Positions 24,518 to 33,863 of a stretch of 64,000 nt of DNA are shown in pieces. A program made the position numbers and the translations under genes. The notes under the pieces are model-generated. The model ran no database searches. It was not told the origin of the DNA and saw only the letters and a program-made list of their open reading frames with translations. Each line of letters opens with the position of its first letter. Positions within the stretch are counted from its first letter, which is position 1. Source of the DNA: Actinoplanes subtropicus (GTDB taxonomy: Bacteria; Actinomycetota; Actinomycetes; Mycobacteriales; Micromonosporaceae); assembly GCF_000721705.1 (NCBI RefSeq), contig NZ_JOJL01000013.1, positions 62,001 through 126,000 of the forward strand, written 5' to 3'.

Positions 24518-26050
24518 ATGAAACACCGTGTCGCCCTCGTGGCAGCGGCGGCAGCCGGCCTGCTCACCACGGGCGCGTTCGTAGCCGTGTCCACCGCATC
24601 GGCCGCGACAACCGGCTGTTCGGCCACCTACACGGTGGTCAGTCAATGGCAGGGTGGATTCCAGGGCGGTGTCTCCTTCACCAACCTCGGCGACCCGCTG
24701 TCCAGCTGGAAGCTGGAGTTCACCTTCCCCGACGCCGCCCAGAAGGTCACCCAGGGCTGGAACGCCACCTGGTCCCAGTCCGGCTCCGCGGTCACCGCGG
24801 TCAACATGAGCTGGAACAACAGCGTCCCGACCAACGGCTCCGTCTCGGTCGGCTTCATCGGCAGCTGGGGCAGCAGCAACGCCAGCCCGTCGTCCTTCAA
24901 GGTCAACGGCGTCACCTGCACCGGCAGCACGACCACCACGCCACCCACCACGCCGCCGACCACCACCCCCACGACCCCGCCGACCACCGCGCCCACGACC
25001 CCGCCGACGACCCCGCCGGCCGGCGGTGCGGCGCCCGCGCTGAGGGTCTCCGGCAACAAGATCGTGACCGCCGCCGGGACCCCCTACCGGCTGCTGGGCG
25101 TCAACCGGTCCAGCGCCGAGTTCGCCTGCGTGCAGGGCAAGACCGGGGTCTTCGACGGCCCCGACCCCGACCAGTCCACGGTCGACGCCATGAAGGCCTG
25201 GCACATCCACGCCGTCCGGATCCCGATCAACGAGCAGTGCTGGCTCGGCACGTACGGCACACCCAGCGGCTCCGCCTACCAGACGGCGGTCAAGAACTAC
25301 GCCAACCTGCTGGTCGCCAACGGGATCAACCCGATCATCGACCTGCACTGGACGTACGGCAGCTACAGCGGCGGCGGCAACGGCAACTGCACCGACGTCA
25401 ACGCCACCTGCCAGAAGCCGATGCCGGACGCGCAGTACGCCCCGCAGCTGTGGACCAGCGTGGCCACCACCTTCAAGGGCAACAACGCGGTCCTGTTCGA
25501 CCTGTTCAACGAGCCGTGGCCGGACAACGCCGACGGCTACGCCAGCGCCGCCAACGAGTGGAAGTGCTGGCGCGACGGCGGCACCTGCGGCGGCATCACC
25601 TACCAGGTGGCCGGCATGCAGAGCCTGGTCAACGCGGTCCGCGGGGCCGGCGCCACGAACGTCATCCTGCTGGGTGGCCTCGCCTGGTCGAACGACCTGA
25701 CGCAGTGGCTGACGTACAAGCCGACCGACTCCGCCGGCAACCTGGTCGCGGCCTGGCACGTGTACAACTTCAACTCCTGCTCCAACACCTCCTGCTGGGA
25801 CAGCCAGATCGCCCCGGTGGCCGCGCAGGTGCCGGTCGTGGCCGGCGAGATCGGCCAGAACTCGTGCGCGCACGACTTCATCGACCAGGTGATGGCCTGG
25901 GCGGACGCGCACAACGTCGGGTACCTCGCGTGGACCTGGAACCCGTGGGGCTGCAGCGGCGGCAACGTCCTGATCCAGAGTTACGACGGCACGCCGACCG
26001 ACAGCTACGGCTCCGGTTTCAAGGCACACCTGCTCACCGTCAACCCGTAA
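24518..26050 (+). CDS. Secreted CBM2-GH5 endoglucanase
   Basis: The 510-residue enzyme has a signal peptide (1-30), a family 2 cellulose-binding module (31-135, GCSATYTVVSQWQGGF to GVTCTG), a Thr/Pro linker (137-168) and a GH5 catalytic domain (172-510). Catalytic residues are Glu332 in DLFNEPWP (acid/base) and Glu444 in VAGEIGQNS (nucleophile). It should cut internal beta-1,4-glucan bonds of cellulose outside the cell. AGGAGG precedes the ATG, a CebR-type operator lies upstream and a strong terminator follows. A second GH5 enzyme of the same subfamily, without CBM, lies at 34209. Confidence 0.92.
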   Translation: MKHRVALVAAAAAGLLTTGAFVAVSTASAATTGCSATYTVVSQWQGGFQGGVSFTNLGDPLSSWKLEFTFPDAAQKVTQGWNATWSQSGSAVTAVNMSWNNSVPTNGSVSVGFIGSWGSSNASPSSFKVNGVTCTGSTTTTPPTTPPTTTPTTPPTTAPTTPPTTPPAGGAAPALRVSGNKIVTAAGTPYRLLGVNRSSAEFACVQGKTGVFDGPDPDQSTVDAMKAWHIHAVRIPINEQCWLGTYGTPSGSAYQTAVKNYANLLVANGINPIIDLHWTYGSYSGGGNGNCTDVNATCQKPMPDAQYAPQLWTSVATTFKGNNAVLFDLFNEPWPDNADGYASAANEWKCWRDGGTCGGITYQVAGMQSLVNAVRGAGATNVILLGGLAWSNDLTQWLTYKPTDSAGNLVAAWHVYNFNSCSNTSCWDSQIAPVAAQVPVVAGEIGQNSCAHDFIDQVMAWADAHNVGYLAWTWNPWGCSGGNVLIQSYDGTPTDSYGSGFKAHLLTVNP

Positions 26051-26062
26051 ACCCCTCCTCGG

Positions 26063-26093
26063 CCGGCCCGCACGAGCACCTCGTGCGGGCCGG
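26063..26093 (+). terminator. Terminator of the GH5 cellulase gene
   Basis: CCGGCCCGCACGAG, the loop CAC, and its exact complement form a perfect 14-bp stem 12 bases after the stop codon. There is no long T-run, as is common in actinomycetes. It may serve as a barrier for the convergent gene too. Confidence 0.85.
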
Positions 26094-26338
26094 TTCCCGC
26101 CCGCCGTACTACCCGACGGCTCCGGGCCTGATTCGGTTGTCGCAAGGCGTAGGGCATCCGATGGGAAACCCGGCCCTACGGGACCTGGCCGGTGTGATCG
26201 TCATGGTCTTGTCACCTCGTCGGCGCGGACAGCCAGAGGCTCGCTCTTCCCGGCTACGAGCGTACGTCGCGGCCCCCGCCTCGACGGCGTGACGCTCGGA
26301 GCCGAACGTGGGTTTCGTGTCTCCTTCGCCGGTGTGGC

Positions 26339-26962
26339 TCAGCCGCAGGCGGTCCCGTTGACGGTGAACGCGGTCGGGGCTGCGTCGCTGGCCGACCACG
26401 TGCCCTGGAACCCGAACGTGGCGTTGGCACCCGGGGCGATGGTGCCGTTGTAGCCGGCGTTGGTGGCGGTGACCGCGGTGCCGGACTGGGTGACGGTGGC
26501 GTTCCAGGCGTTGGTCACCTTCTGGTCGCCCGGGAACGAGAACTTCACGGTCCACCCGTCGATCGCGCTGGTGCCGGTGTTGGTGACGGTCAGGTTGGCG
26601 GTGAAGCCGCCCGACCACTCGTTCGGCACGTACGCCACGTGGCAGCCGCCGGTCGGCGGTGGCGGTGTGGACCCCCCACCGATCGTCCACTTGAACGCGG
26701 CCGAGCCGGCGGCCCCGGTGGAGTCGGTGGCGGTGACCGTCGCGCTGAACGTGCCGGCGCTGCTCGGCGTGCCGGAGATCAGCCCGGTCGCCGGGTCGAT
26801 CGACAGGCCGGCGGGCAGCCCGGCGGCCGTGTAGGTCAGCGTCGGCCCGGCGGCCGAGTCGGTGGCGTGCACCTGGAGGCCGCCGATCGCCGTGCCGACC
26901 GTGCCGGTCTGGTCGCCCGGATTGGTGACGGTCACCGTGTTGCCGGTCGTCGGCGGCGGCAC
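26339..26962 (-). pseudogene. Detached Ig-CBM2 tail of the GH95-like gene (frameshift)
   Basis: This frame encodes about 207 residues: a putative Ig domain (VTVTNPGDQTGTVGTAIGGL to AAFKWTIGG), a Pro-rich linker and a complete family 2 carbohydrate-binding module ending in FTVNGTACG. It has no signal peptide and only a GTG without a ribosome site. Its frame joins the end of the upstream glycosidase if one T is removed from the TT at 26967-26968: the join then reads GLSGNSVPPPTTG. It is almost surely the C-terminal part of that secreted enzyme, lost by mutation or an assembly error. Confidence 0.8.
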
Positions 26963-26966
26963 GCTG

Positions 26967-29411
26967 TTAACCGCTCAGCCCGATCGTGACGCTGCCCAGT
27001 TGCCGGCTGGTGCGGGCCGGGGTGCCGGTGACCGGGGCGAACGGCAGTGACGCGGTGGGCGCCGAGGGCCGTTGCACCAGGTACGTCTTGCCGGCGGTCA
27101 CCGGAACGCTGAGCGTCGAGCCGCTGGTCGGCGCGACGACCGAGGCCCCGGTCGAGCCGTCGACCACCTCGGCCGGCTGGCCGGGCCACGGGTTGCGTAC
27201 GGTCATCGTCCTGGTGGTGCCGGCCTCGATCGCGGCGGTGACCAAGGTGCCGCCCTGGACCTGCACGTCGACCTTCGAGCCGCCGTGGACGTACACCGTG
27301 CCGGACACGTCCCAGCCGGCCGGCCAGGACGGCGCGAAGCGCAGGGTGCCGTCGTACTCGGTGGCCAGCGCCTCGTCCAGGGTGGCGGCGACGTCGGAGA
27401 CTTGCTCGATGTACGGCTCGTCCTGCGTGCCGGGGTTCCACGCGGCCAGGCCGGACGGGTACACCTGGTAGCTCTTCGTGCTGTTCACCAGGTCGGCGGC
27501 GACCTCGGAGGCCAGGTCCAGGCGGGCGGCCTGCACCGAGTCGTAGGTCCAGTCGGGGTTGTTGACGTACTGGCGATGGCTGTAGGTGCGCTGGGCGAGG
27601 GCGGTGAGGTTGTCGCCGTTGATCACGGTGTTGTCGCCGATGACGCCGTACGGCCACACCGGCTCCAGCCCGAGGTTCTCCACGTTGTGGGTGGCCGCGG
27701 TCTGCTGGTACGAGTTGCCGATCACGTCGGTGCCCGAGGAGTCCGCGGACGGCGGGAGCTGCTGGCTGTGGCTGCCCTGGTCGGTGCGCGGGTACGGGCG
27801 GATCTGCCCGAGGGCGGTGCGCAGCCGGGCGACCAGCGCGGAATCGGTGTTCAGCAGCGTGGCCGCGCTCGCGGTGGCGCTGAACAGCGCCTGGTCGGCG
27901 GCCTGGTCGGTGACCGGATCCTGGACCGCCCACTGGGTCTCGTGCGCGTTGTCCACCGAGTGCAGGTAGCCGTCGGATCCGACCGACTGCCAGGCGAGCA
28001 GGAACGTCGCGGTCTGCTGCAGCAGCGGGTAGTACTTCTGCAGGAAGGCAGTGTCCCCGGTGTCCTGGTACTGCTGCCAGATCCAGAGCGCGATCTCCGC
28101 ACCGCTGGTGATCGTCAACGCGTTGAAGTTGGGGCTGGAGGCCGTGGCGCAGGACGCGTCCGAGGTGATGCCGCCGCCCCAGTAGTAGCCGTTGCCGTTG
28201 AACCGCATGGTCTCCGGCACGCACGCGCCCGCCTTGCCGTTCATGTTGGCGCTGGTCCACGACTGGATCGCGGGCAGATCGGCCAGGTACATGTCGAAGA
28301 TCGGCAGGTTCAGGCCGAAGTTCCCGGAGGCGAGGTTCGCGCTGATCTGGCCGCGCAGGTTCCACAGCCAGTACCCGGCCGGGTACCACGCCTGGTGGTC
28401 CCGGTTGAAGTTGTACAGGTCGGCGAGCCCGGCCTGGCTGCCCGGGTACTGGCCGGTGTGCATGATGCCGGCCTCGAAGTACAGGTAGAGGGTGTTGAGG
28501 TTCTCCATGTACTGGGCGGTGCCGTCGGACGAGCCGGCCTCGATCAGGCCGCTGTTCGCCCAGTACCGGTTCCACCACGCCGCCTGGGTGGCCAGCATCC
28601 CGGCGGTGCTCGCGGTGGCATCGCCGCCGATCAGGGTGGACGCGGTGGAGACCGGGTTGCCGCCGGTCCACGACGGCGAGGCGACGACGATGCGGAACGA
28701 GCCGTTGCCGTTCGGGTTGAAGGCGACCTGTGCCTGCGTGGAGTTGACGACCGAGGCGGTAACGTTCTGCCCGCCCGCGGTGATCGCCGCCAGCGTGCCG
28801 AAGGTCTGGTTCGAGTGGCCGGTCTGCGAGTTGTCCGACCAGGTCTGCGCCAGGGCGCCGACCCCGCCGGACGCCGAGGCGGTGGGGCCGCGCCCGCTCC
28901 ACAGGTTGACCGCGGCGGTCATCCGGGTGCCGGCGTTCGCCCCGGTCACGTCGACGATCAGCTCGTCCTTGCCGGCCGGCACCCAGGCCTGCATCGTCAT
29001 GCCGCCGCCGGACTCGTGCAGCACACCGTTGTAGAGGTCGAGGTAGCCGACGAAGTTCGACGCCGAGGTCATCGTGGACAGTGCCGGGATGGTCACCTGC
29101 CCGGGCGACAGCCGGTCCGGCATGGTATCGCTGCGGTTGAGCTGGGCGGTGAAGCCGTTGGCGGCCCACGCGGCGACGCCCAGCGAACCGTTGCCCAGCG
29201 GCAGGAACTGGGTCGCCGAACTGTTGGGTTTGCCGAGCACCACATCGGACCGCGAGACGATCCCGCCGACGTTCGTGGTGAACGCCCCGTTCTGCCAGGC
29301 GGTCGTCGCGGTGGCCGCCTGGGCCGGGGTGCTCGGGCCGGACACCACCGCCAGGGCCGGGGCCAGGCAGACGACCACGATCGCGCAGATCCTTGACCGA
29401 CGAGACACCAT
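26967..29411 (-). CDS. Secreted GH95-like glycosidase, prematurely stopped
   Basis: The 814-residue product has a signal peptide (MVSRRSRICAIVVVCLAPAL, cleavage at AQA) and the N-terminal beta-sandwich plus (alpha/alpha)6 barrel of GH95-type enzymes. Recognisable parts are FLPLGNGSLGVAAW, NTLYLYFEAGIMHTG, RDHQAWYPAGYWLWN and THNVENLGLEPVWPYG. GH95 members remove alpha-1,2-fucose or L-galactose from xyloglucan and glycans; the exact specificity is unknown. I chose the ATG at 29411; AGGAGG abuts it, so the GTG at 29408 is possible. The frame ends in a TAA at 26967-26969 created by a probable one-base insertion, cutting off the Ig-CBM2 tail. Confidence 0.75.
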   Translation of the reverse strand: MVSRRSRICAIVVVCLAPALAVVSGPSTPAQAATATTAWQNGAFTTNVGGIVSRSDVVLGKPNSSATQFLPLGNGSLGVAAWAANGFTAQLNRSDTMPDRLSPGQVTIPALSTMTSASNFVGYLDLYNGVLHESGGGMTMQAWVPAGKDELIVDVTGANAGTRMTAAVNLWSGRGPTASASGGVGALAQTWSDNSQTGHSNQTFGTLAAITAGGQNVTASVVNSTQAQVAFNPNGNGSFRIVVASPSWTGGNPVSTASTLIGGDATASTAGMLATQAAWWNRYWANSGLIEAGSSDGTAQYMENLNTLYLYFEAGIMHTGQYPGSQAGLADLYNFNRDHQAWYPAGYWLWNLRGQISANLASGNFGLNLPIFDMYLADLPAIQSWTSANMNGKAGACVPETMRFNGNGYYWGGGITSDASCATASSPNFNALTITSGAEIALWIWQQYQDTGDTAFLQKYYPLLQQTATFLLAWQSVGSDGYLHSVDNAHETQWAVQDPVTDQAADQALFSATASAATLLNTDSALVARLRTALGQIRPYPRTDQGSHSQQLPPSADSSGTDVIGNSYQQTAATHNVENLGLEPVWPYGVIGDNTVINGDNLTALAQRTYSHRQYVNNPDWTYDSVQAARLDLASEVAADLVNSTKSYQVYPSGLAAWNPGTQDEPYIEQVSDVAATLDEALATEYDGTLRFAPSWPAGWDVSGTVYVHGGSKVDVQVQGGTLVTAAIEAGTTRTMTVRNPWPGQPAEVVDGSTGASVVAPTSGSTLSVPVTAGKTYLVQRPSAPTASLPFAPVTGTPARTSRQLGSVTIGLSG

Positions 29412-29461
29412 TCCTCCTGTACGCACCGCGGTCGTACCCGATGTCATTTCTCGATGGTCGT

Positions 29462-29482
29462 GCCGCCCGCATGGCGGGCGGC
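29462..29482 (-). terminator. Terminator after the GH54 gene
   Basis: GCCGCCCGC, the loop ATG, and GCGGGCGGC form a perfect 9-bp stem that starts seven bases after the stop of the arabinofuranosidase gene on the minus strand. It separates that gene from the GH95-like gene, which then needs its own promoter in the 50 bases that remain. Confidence 0.75.
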
Positions 29483-29489
29483 CCGAGTG

Positions 29490-30965
29490 TCAGCGGTAGC
29501 CCGCCGCCGTGATGCTGGCCTGGACGGCGTCCTCGGTGGCGTCGGACGGATAGCCGGCCGTCACCGCGCCCTCGAAGAACTCACCGATACCGGAGTGGCT
29601 GTTGTCCCCGCCGGTACCCAGCAGGATGGAACTGTCCAGCTTCATCGGCGAGTACCCGTTCGGCAACGGACCCGAGTACGGCCGGGTCAACCCGCCGCCG
29701 GCGGCATTGCCGTACTTGAGCGTGAAGTTCGACGTGCCGTTGTTCTTCTCCCACGCCGACACGAACGGGAAGTGCACACCCGAGTTGTTCGGATCCTTGT
29801 TCGAACCCGTGTTGGTGTGGTACATGCCGTTCTCCAGATCGGCCTCCACCCACGGCCCGGTACCCACACACGGATTGTTTGCCCAGGTCCCGAACCAACA
29901 CGCGGTACCCCACTCGATCGCATTCATCGTCGCGTTACCGGCGTCGGTGTGCGAGTTCACCCCGCTGCCGTAGTCGAAACAACACTGGTCGTTCACGTAG
30001 TTCGACGACGTGACCAGGTAGATGCCCTCCGGCTGCGAACCGGTCGGCGCTTTCTTCGCGTTGTCGATCCGATACCCCACACCCGAGGTCACCTTGACGC
30101 CGTACGCCTTCTGACCAGCGACCGTCACCGGCAACGCCTTCGCGTCCGCCGGCACATCAGCACCGTTGGGCCCCGGACCCTTCCACAAACCACCCCAGGA
30201 CACCGGCAGATCGTTGTGGTTGGCCGTCTGATCGTAAATTTTGGTAATCGAACAAGCACTGCTCCCGCAGAACGTATCCTGCGCCGCCGCGTTGGCCACC
30301 CCGCCAGCCGACAACAACCCGACATCCAGATACTGCTTGTCCGACGCCCGCTGCACCTGATACAGCGGCCCGTTGTACGCCGCGAACAACGCCCGCGTCG
30401 TGCTGTGCGCCGTCACACACGGCGTGCCACCGGCCGCGTACAGGTCACACGGGAGCCGGCCGGGCGGCGTCGAGGACGGCGGCACGGATGAGGGCGGCAC
30501 CGAGGACGGCGGTTCGGACGAGGGCGGCGCCGACGACGGTACGACCCCGCCGGTACACGCCGTGCCGTTGAGAGCGAAGCTCGCCGGCACCGGGTTGCTG
30601 CCGTTCCACGCGCCGTTGAACCCGAAGGCGGCGTTGCCGCCGGTGGCGATGGAACCGTTCCACGCGGCGTTGGTCACCGTCACCGCCGTGCCCGACTGGG
30701 TGTAAGACCCGTTCCACAACTGGGTGATGGTTTGTCCCGCGGCGAACGACCACGTCAGCTTCCAACCGGTGACCGCGTCACCCAGGTTGGTCACCGTCAC
30801 GTTCGCGCCGAATCCGCCCGGCCACTGGCTGGTGACCGCATAGTTCACCGAGCACCCGGCGGCCGCCGACGCCACCCCGGAACCCACCGTCATGGCACCG
30901 GCCGCCGCCAGCACCCCGACCGCGGCGGCCGCGATCGCGGCCCGTCGCGTCTGCTTGGTCTGCAT
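29490..30965 (-). CDS. abfB: Secreted CBM2-GH54 alpha-L-arabinofuranosidase
   Basis: The 491-residue enzyme has a signal peptide (1-36), an N-terminal CBM2 (37-138), a PPSS linker (140-169) and a GH54 catalytic domain (170-491) that starts RLPCDLYAAGGTPCVTAHST. Expected residues are present: the neighbouring Cys328-Cys329 that form a vicinal disulfide in fungal AbfB, the nucleophile Glu351 in NAIEWG and the likely acid Asp454 in GGDNS. It should strip arabinose from arabinoxylan outside the cell. Fungal GH54 enzymes end in CBM42; here CBM2 takes its place at the front. It lies 24 bases behind the CE1-CBM13 esterase gene and probably shares its transcript. Confidence 0.88.
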   Translation of the reverse strand: MQTKQTRRAAIAAAAVGVLAAAGAMTVGSGVASAAAGCSVNYAVTSQWPGGFGANVTVTNLGDAVTGWKLTWSFAAGQTITQLWNGSYTQSGTAVTVTNAAWNGSIATGGNAAFGFNGAWNGSNPVPASFALNGTACTGGVVPSSAPPSSEPPSSVPPSSVPPSSTPPGRLPCDLYAAGGTPCVTAHSTTRALFAAYNGPLYQVQRASDKQYLDVGLLSAGGVANAAAQDTFCGSSACSITKIYDQTANHNDLPVSWGGLWKGPGPNGADVPADAKALPVTVAGQKAYGVKVTSGVGYRIDNAKKAPTGSQPEGIYLVTSSNYVNDQCCFDYGSGVNSHTDAGNATMNAIEWGTACWFGTWANNPCVGTGPWVEADLENGMYHTNTGSNKDPNNSGVHFPFVSAWEKNNGTSNFTLKYGNAAGGGLTRPYSGPLPNGYSPMKLDSSILLGTGGDNSHSGIGEFFEGAVTAGYPSDATEDAVQASITAAGYR

Positions 30966-30989
30966 GCGAATGCTCCCGTCCGTGCCCGG

Positions 30990-32336
30990 TCAGTTCCGTA
31001 GCGTCCACTGCTGGTTGGCGCCGCCGTTGCACGACCAGATGATGATCTTCGTGCCGCTCGCGGTTCCCGCTCCGTTGGCGTCCAGGCACAACCCCGACTG
31101 CACGCCGGTGACAGTGCCGTTGGCATTGACGTTCCACTGCTGGTTGGCGCCGCCGGTGCAGTCCCAGACGATGACCGCGGTACCGTTGCTCGTGCCTTGG
31201 CCGGAGGCATCCAGGCACTTGTTGCCGGGCCCGGTCAACTGCCGGCTCGAGTTGTACGTCCACCGCTGGCCGGCCGCGGCGCCGCAGTCGGCCAACTGGG
31301 TCTGCGTGCCGTTGGTCAGGCTCGTGCCGTCGATGCACCGGCCCGACTGGGCGCCGACGATCTGCTGGCCGCTCCCGCCCGGCGGCGTGCTGGAGGGCGG
31401 AGTCGAGGACGGCGGGGCCGGCGAGGAGAACTGGGTGAAGAAGCTCCACACCACGTCCTTGGTCCAGGTCTGCCACCCGTCGCAGGTGCAGCCGTCCCGC
31501 GGGCCCGGGTCGTGCCCGGCCCCGTCGAAGGCCGCCCACACGACCGGGTATCCGGCCCGGCATCCGGAGTAGGCGGTGACGATGTGGGTGAGGCTGCCCT
31601 GCGCCGGCTCGGGCGGGTTCTGCGGTGTGCACCCGTTGTTGCGGACGAACGTGTCCCGCAGCGCGCGCCCGTTGGCGATCGGCAGGGTGCCGTCCCGCAG
31701 GCCGTGCAGCCCGATGTAGGCCACCGGCTGGGTGCCGCCGCTGCAGCCGCTGAGGTTCGCGCCCGAGTAGACCGCGACCGCCCGGAAGACTGCGGGCCGG
31801 GCGCAGGCCAGCGCGTACGTCATCGCACCGCCGTAGCTGAATCCGGAGGAGAAGATCTGCGTGGGGTCCACGCACAGCCCCGCCTCGAGCTGCCGGAGCA
31901 TGTCGTCGACGAAGGTCACGTCCTGGCCGTTGCTGTTTCCCCAGCCGTTGCCGATGCCCTGCGGCGCCACGAAAATCGTGCCATTGCCGGCGTTGTCGGC
32001 CAGCCGCCGCAGCCCGTAGTACGACCAGTTGTAGCCGTCGGTCCCGCCCGAGTCGACGTCGTTGGCGGTGCCGCCGACCCAATGGAAGCCGAAGATCAAT
32101 CGGTACGGGTGGTTGCTGTCGTAGTTGCTCGGCACCCGCAGGATGTAGCTGCGGTTCTGCCCGCTGCTCGTGATCGAGTGGGTGCCGCTGGTCAGCGCCG
32201 GCGCCTGGCCGCAGCCGGCGGTCGCCGCGTACGCGGATGCGGTGGCACCGAACCCGCCACTGACCACCACGGCGGCCAAGGCCAGCGCGAGAATCACCCC
32301 GATCGCCAGCCCACCCAGAACGGGTCTACGCCGCAT
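30990..32336 (-). CDS. Secreted CE1-type esterase with ricin/CBM13 module
   Basis: The 448-residue protein has a signal/anchor segment (7-32), a PHB-depolymerase/LpqC-type CE1 domain (40-303) and, after a PPSS linker, a three-lobed ricin-type CBM13 (323-448, with repeated CLDA and QQW motifs). The catalytic serine is Ser167 in GFSYGG, with His275 in AGHDPG. It likely releases ferulic or acetic acid from xylan. The ATG at 32336 has AGGAGGG eight bases upstream. Its catalytic domain is a close sister of the next esterase, which carries CBM2. Confidence 0.85.
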   Translation of the reverse strand: MRRRPVLGGLAIGVILALALAAVVVSGGFGATASAYAATAGCGQAPALTSGTHSITSSGQNRSYILRVPSNYDSNHPYRLIFGFHWVGGTANDVDSGGTDGYNWSYYGLRRLADNAGNGTIFVAPQGIGNGWGNSNGQDVTFVDDMLRQLEAGLCVDPTQIFSSGFSYGGAMTYALACARPAVFRAVAVYSGANLSGCSGGTQPVAYIGLHGLRDGTLPIANGRALRDTFVRNNGCTPQNPPEPAQGSLTHIVTAYSGCRAGYPVVWAAFDGAGHDPGPRDGCTCDGWQTWTKDVVWSFFTQFSSPAPPSSTPPSSTPPGGSGQQIVGAQSGRCIDGTSLTNGTQTQLADCGAAAGQRWTYNSSRQLTGPGNKCLDASGQGTSNGTAVIVWDCTGGANQQWNVNANGTVTGVQSGLCLDANGAGTASGTKIIIWSCNGGANQQWTLRN

Positions 32337-32555
32337 TGCCGTCGCCCTCCTGTCGTGACTGGATGTCGGTGCCGGTGCCGCCAATGCCGTTGGCCGGGGC
32401 GGCACCTCCGCTCGCGGTGAACCCGGCTGAGGTGGGGCCCACAACCGTCCTCGACTGCGTCCTGCTCCTGGTGGCTTCACTGGTACCTCCGCGGTGGTCG
32501 GATGTGTCGGCTGCGGCACGGGACAGGCGCGGGGCGGCGCCGGGTGCCCGCGGCC

Positions 32556-33863
32556 TCAGGGACTGGTGCAGCTCAACGTCGGGGCCGACGGCGTGCCGTT
32601 GGCGAGGAAGCCGAAGGTGGTCGACCCGGCCGCCGGCAGCGATCCGTTGTAGGAGGCGTTGCTGACCGCCACGTTCGAACCGTTCGCGGTGAGCGTGCCG
32701 CTCCACACCTGGGTGATGCTCTGGCCACCGCCGAGCGTCCACTTGACGGTCCAGCCGGAGATCGCCGAACCGCCGGCGGTCACGGCCACCTCGCCCTGGA
32801 AGCCACTCTGCCAGGAGCTGACCGTACGGTAGGTCGCACCACAGGCACCGATCGGCGGCTGGCTCGACGGGGGCTGGCTGGACGGGGGCTGGCTGGACGG
32901 GGGCAGGCTGGACGGGGGCAGGCTCGTCGGCGGCTGGCTCGAGCCGAGCGAGGTGATGAACTTCCACACCTCGGCCTGGGTCCAGGACTTCGCGCCCGGT
33001 GCGTACGGGTCGGCCGAGCCATCCACCGCATTGGGGGCATGCGGCCCGTCGAAGGCACCCCACACCACCGGATAACCCGACCGGCACCCGCTGTACCACG
33101 TCACGACGTGCGTGAGACTGCCCTGCGCCGGCTCCGGCGGATTCTGCGGCGTGCAACCGTTGTTCCCGACGAACCGATCACGCATCGACCGCCCACCGGA
33201 AATCGGCAACGTACCGTCGCGCAATCCGTGGATCCCGAAGTACGCGATCGGTTGAGTACCGCCCTGACACCCGCTCAGCACGCCGCCGGAGTACACCACG
33301 ACCCCGCGGAACACCGTCGCCCGCGCACAGGCCAGGGCATAGGTCATCGCCGCGCCGTAACTGAAGCCGGACGCGAACAACTGCGTGGTGTCGACACACA
33401 GACCCGACTCGATCTGCCGGATCATGTCATCGACGAACGTCACGTCCTGACCGCCCGAGTTGCCCCAACCGTTACCGAGCCCCTGCGGCGCCACGAAGAT
33501 CGTGTTGCCCTTGCCGTACTTGTCCACCCGCAACCCGTAGTAGGACCACTCGATACCACTGGTACTGCCGTTGTCGACCTGCTCAGCGGTACCACCGACC
33601 CAGTGGAACGAGAACACCAACCGGTACGGGTGGTTGCTGTCGTAGCCGGTCGGCAGCCGCAGGATGTAATTACGGTTCTGCCCACTGCTCTGAATCGTGT
33701 GCGTGCCGTCGGACAACCCGGGCGCCCGACCACAGCCGGCGGTCGCCGCGAGGCCGGCCGCCCCGGTCGCGGACGCGACGCCGCCGCCGAACACCACGAG
33801 CGCGGACGCCGCCAGGGTGACCGCGGCGGCCGCCGCGGACAGGAGTGCCGACCTGCACTTCAC
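32556..33863 (-). CDS. Secreted CE1-type esterase with CBM2 module
   Basis: The 435-residue protein has a signal peptide (1-32), a CE1 domain (40-310) with Ser168 in ASGFSYGAAM, a PPSSQ-repeat linker and a C-terminal CBM2 (about 338-435, ACGATYRTVSSWQSGFQGEV to TLSCTSP). The CE1 part matches the neighbouring esterase over its whole length (for example NGWGNSxGQDVTFVDDM and NNGCTPQNPPEPAQGSLTH). The pair came from a gene duplication with exchange of the binding module. Role: feruloyl or acetylxylan esterase, by family. The ATG at 33863 starts the three-gene minus-strand unit CE1-CE1-GH54. Confidence 0.85.
   Translation of the reverse strand: MKCRSALLSAAAAAVTLAASALVVFGGGVASATGAAGLAATAGCGRAPGLSDGTHTIQSSGQNRNYILRLPTGYDSNHPYRLVFSFHWVGGTAEQVDNGSTSGIEWSYYGLRVDKYGKGNTIFVAPQGLGNGWGNSGGQDVTFVDDMIRQIESGLCVDTTQLFASGFSYGAAMTYALACARATVFRGVVVYSGGVLSGCQGGTQPIAYFGIHGLRDGTLPISGGRSMRDRFVGNNGCTPQNPPEPAQGSLTHVVTWYSGCRSGYPVVWGAFDGPHAPNAVDGSADPYAPGAKSWTQAEVWKFITSLGSSQPPTSLPPSSLPPSSQPPSSQPPSSQPPIGACGATYRTVSSWQSGFQGEVAVTAGGSAISGWTVKWTLGGGQSITQVWSGTLTANGSNVAVSNASYNGSLPAAGSTTFGFLANGTPSAPTLSCTSP

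Noticed and set aside
26932..29472. Alternative minus-strand frame through the whole GH95-like gene
   Set aside because: Arg-rich composition and no recognisable motif; the neighbouring frame has signal peptide and catalytic motifs.
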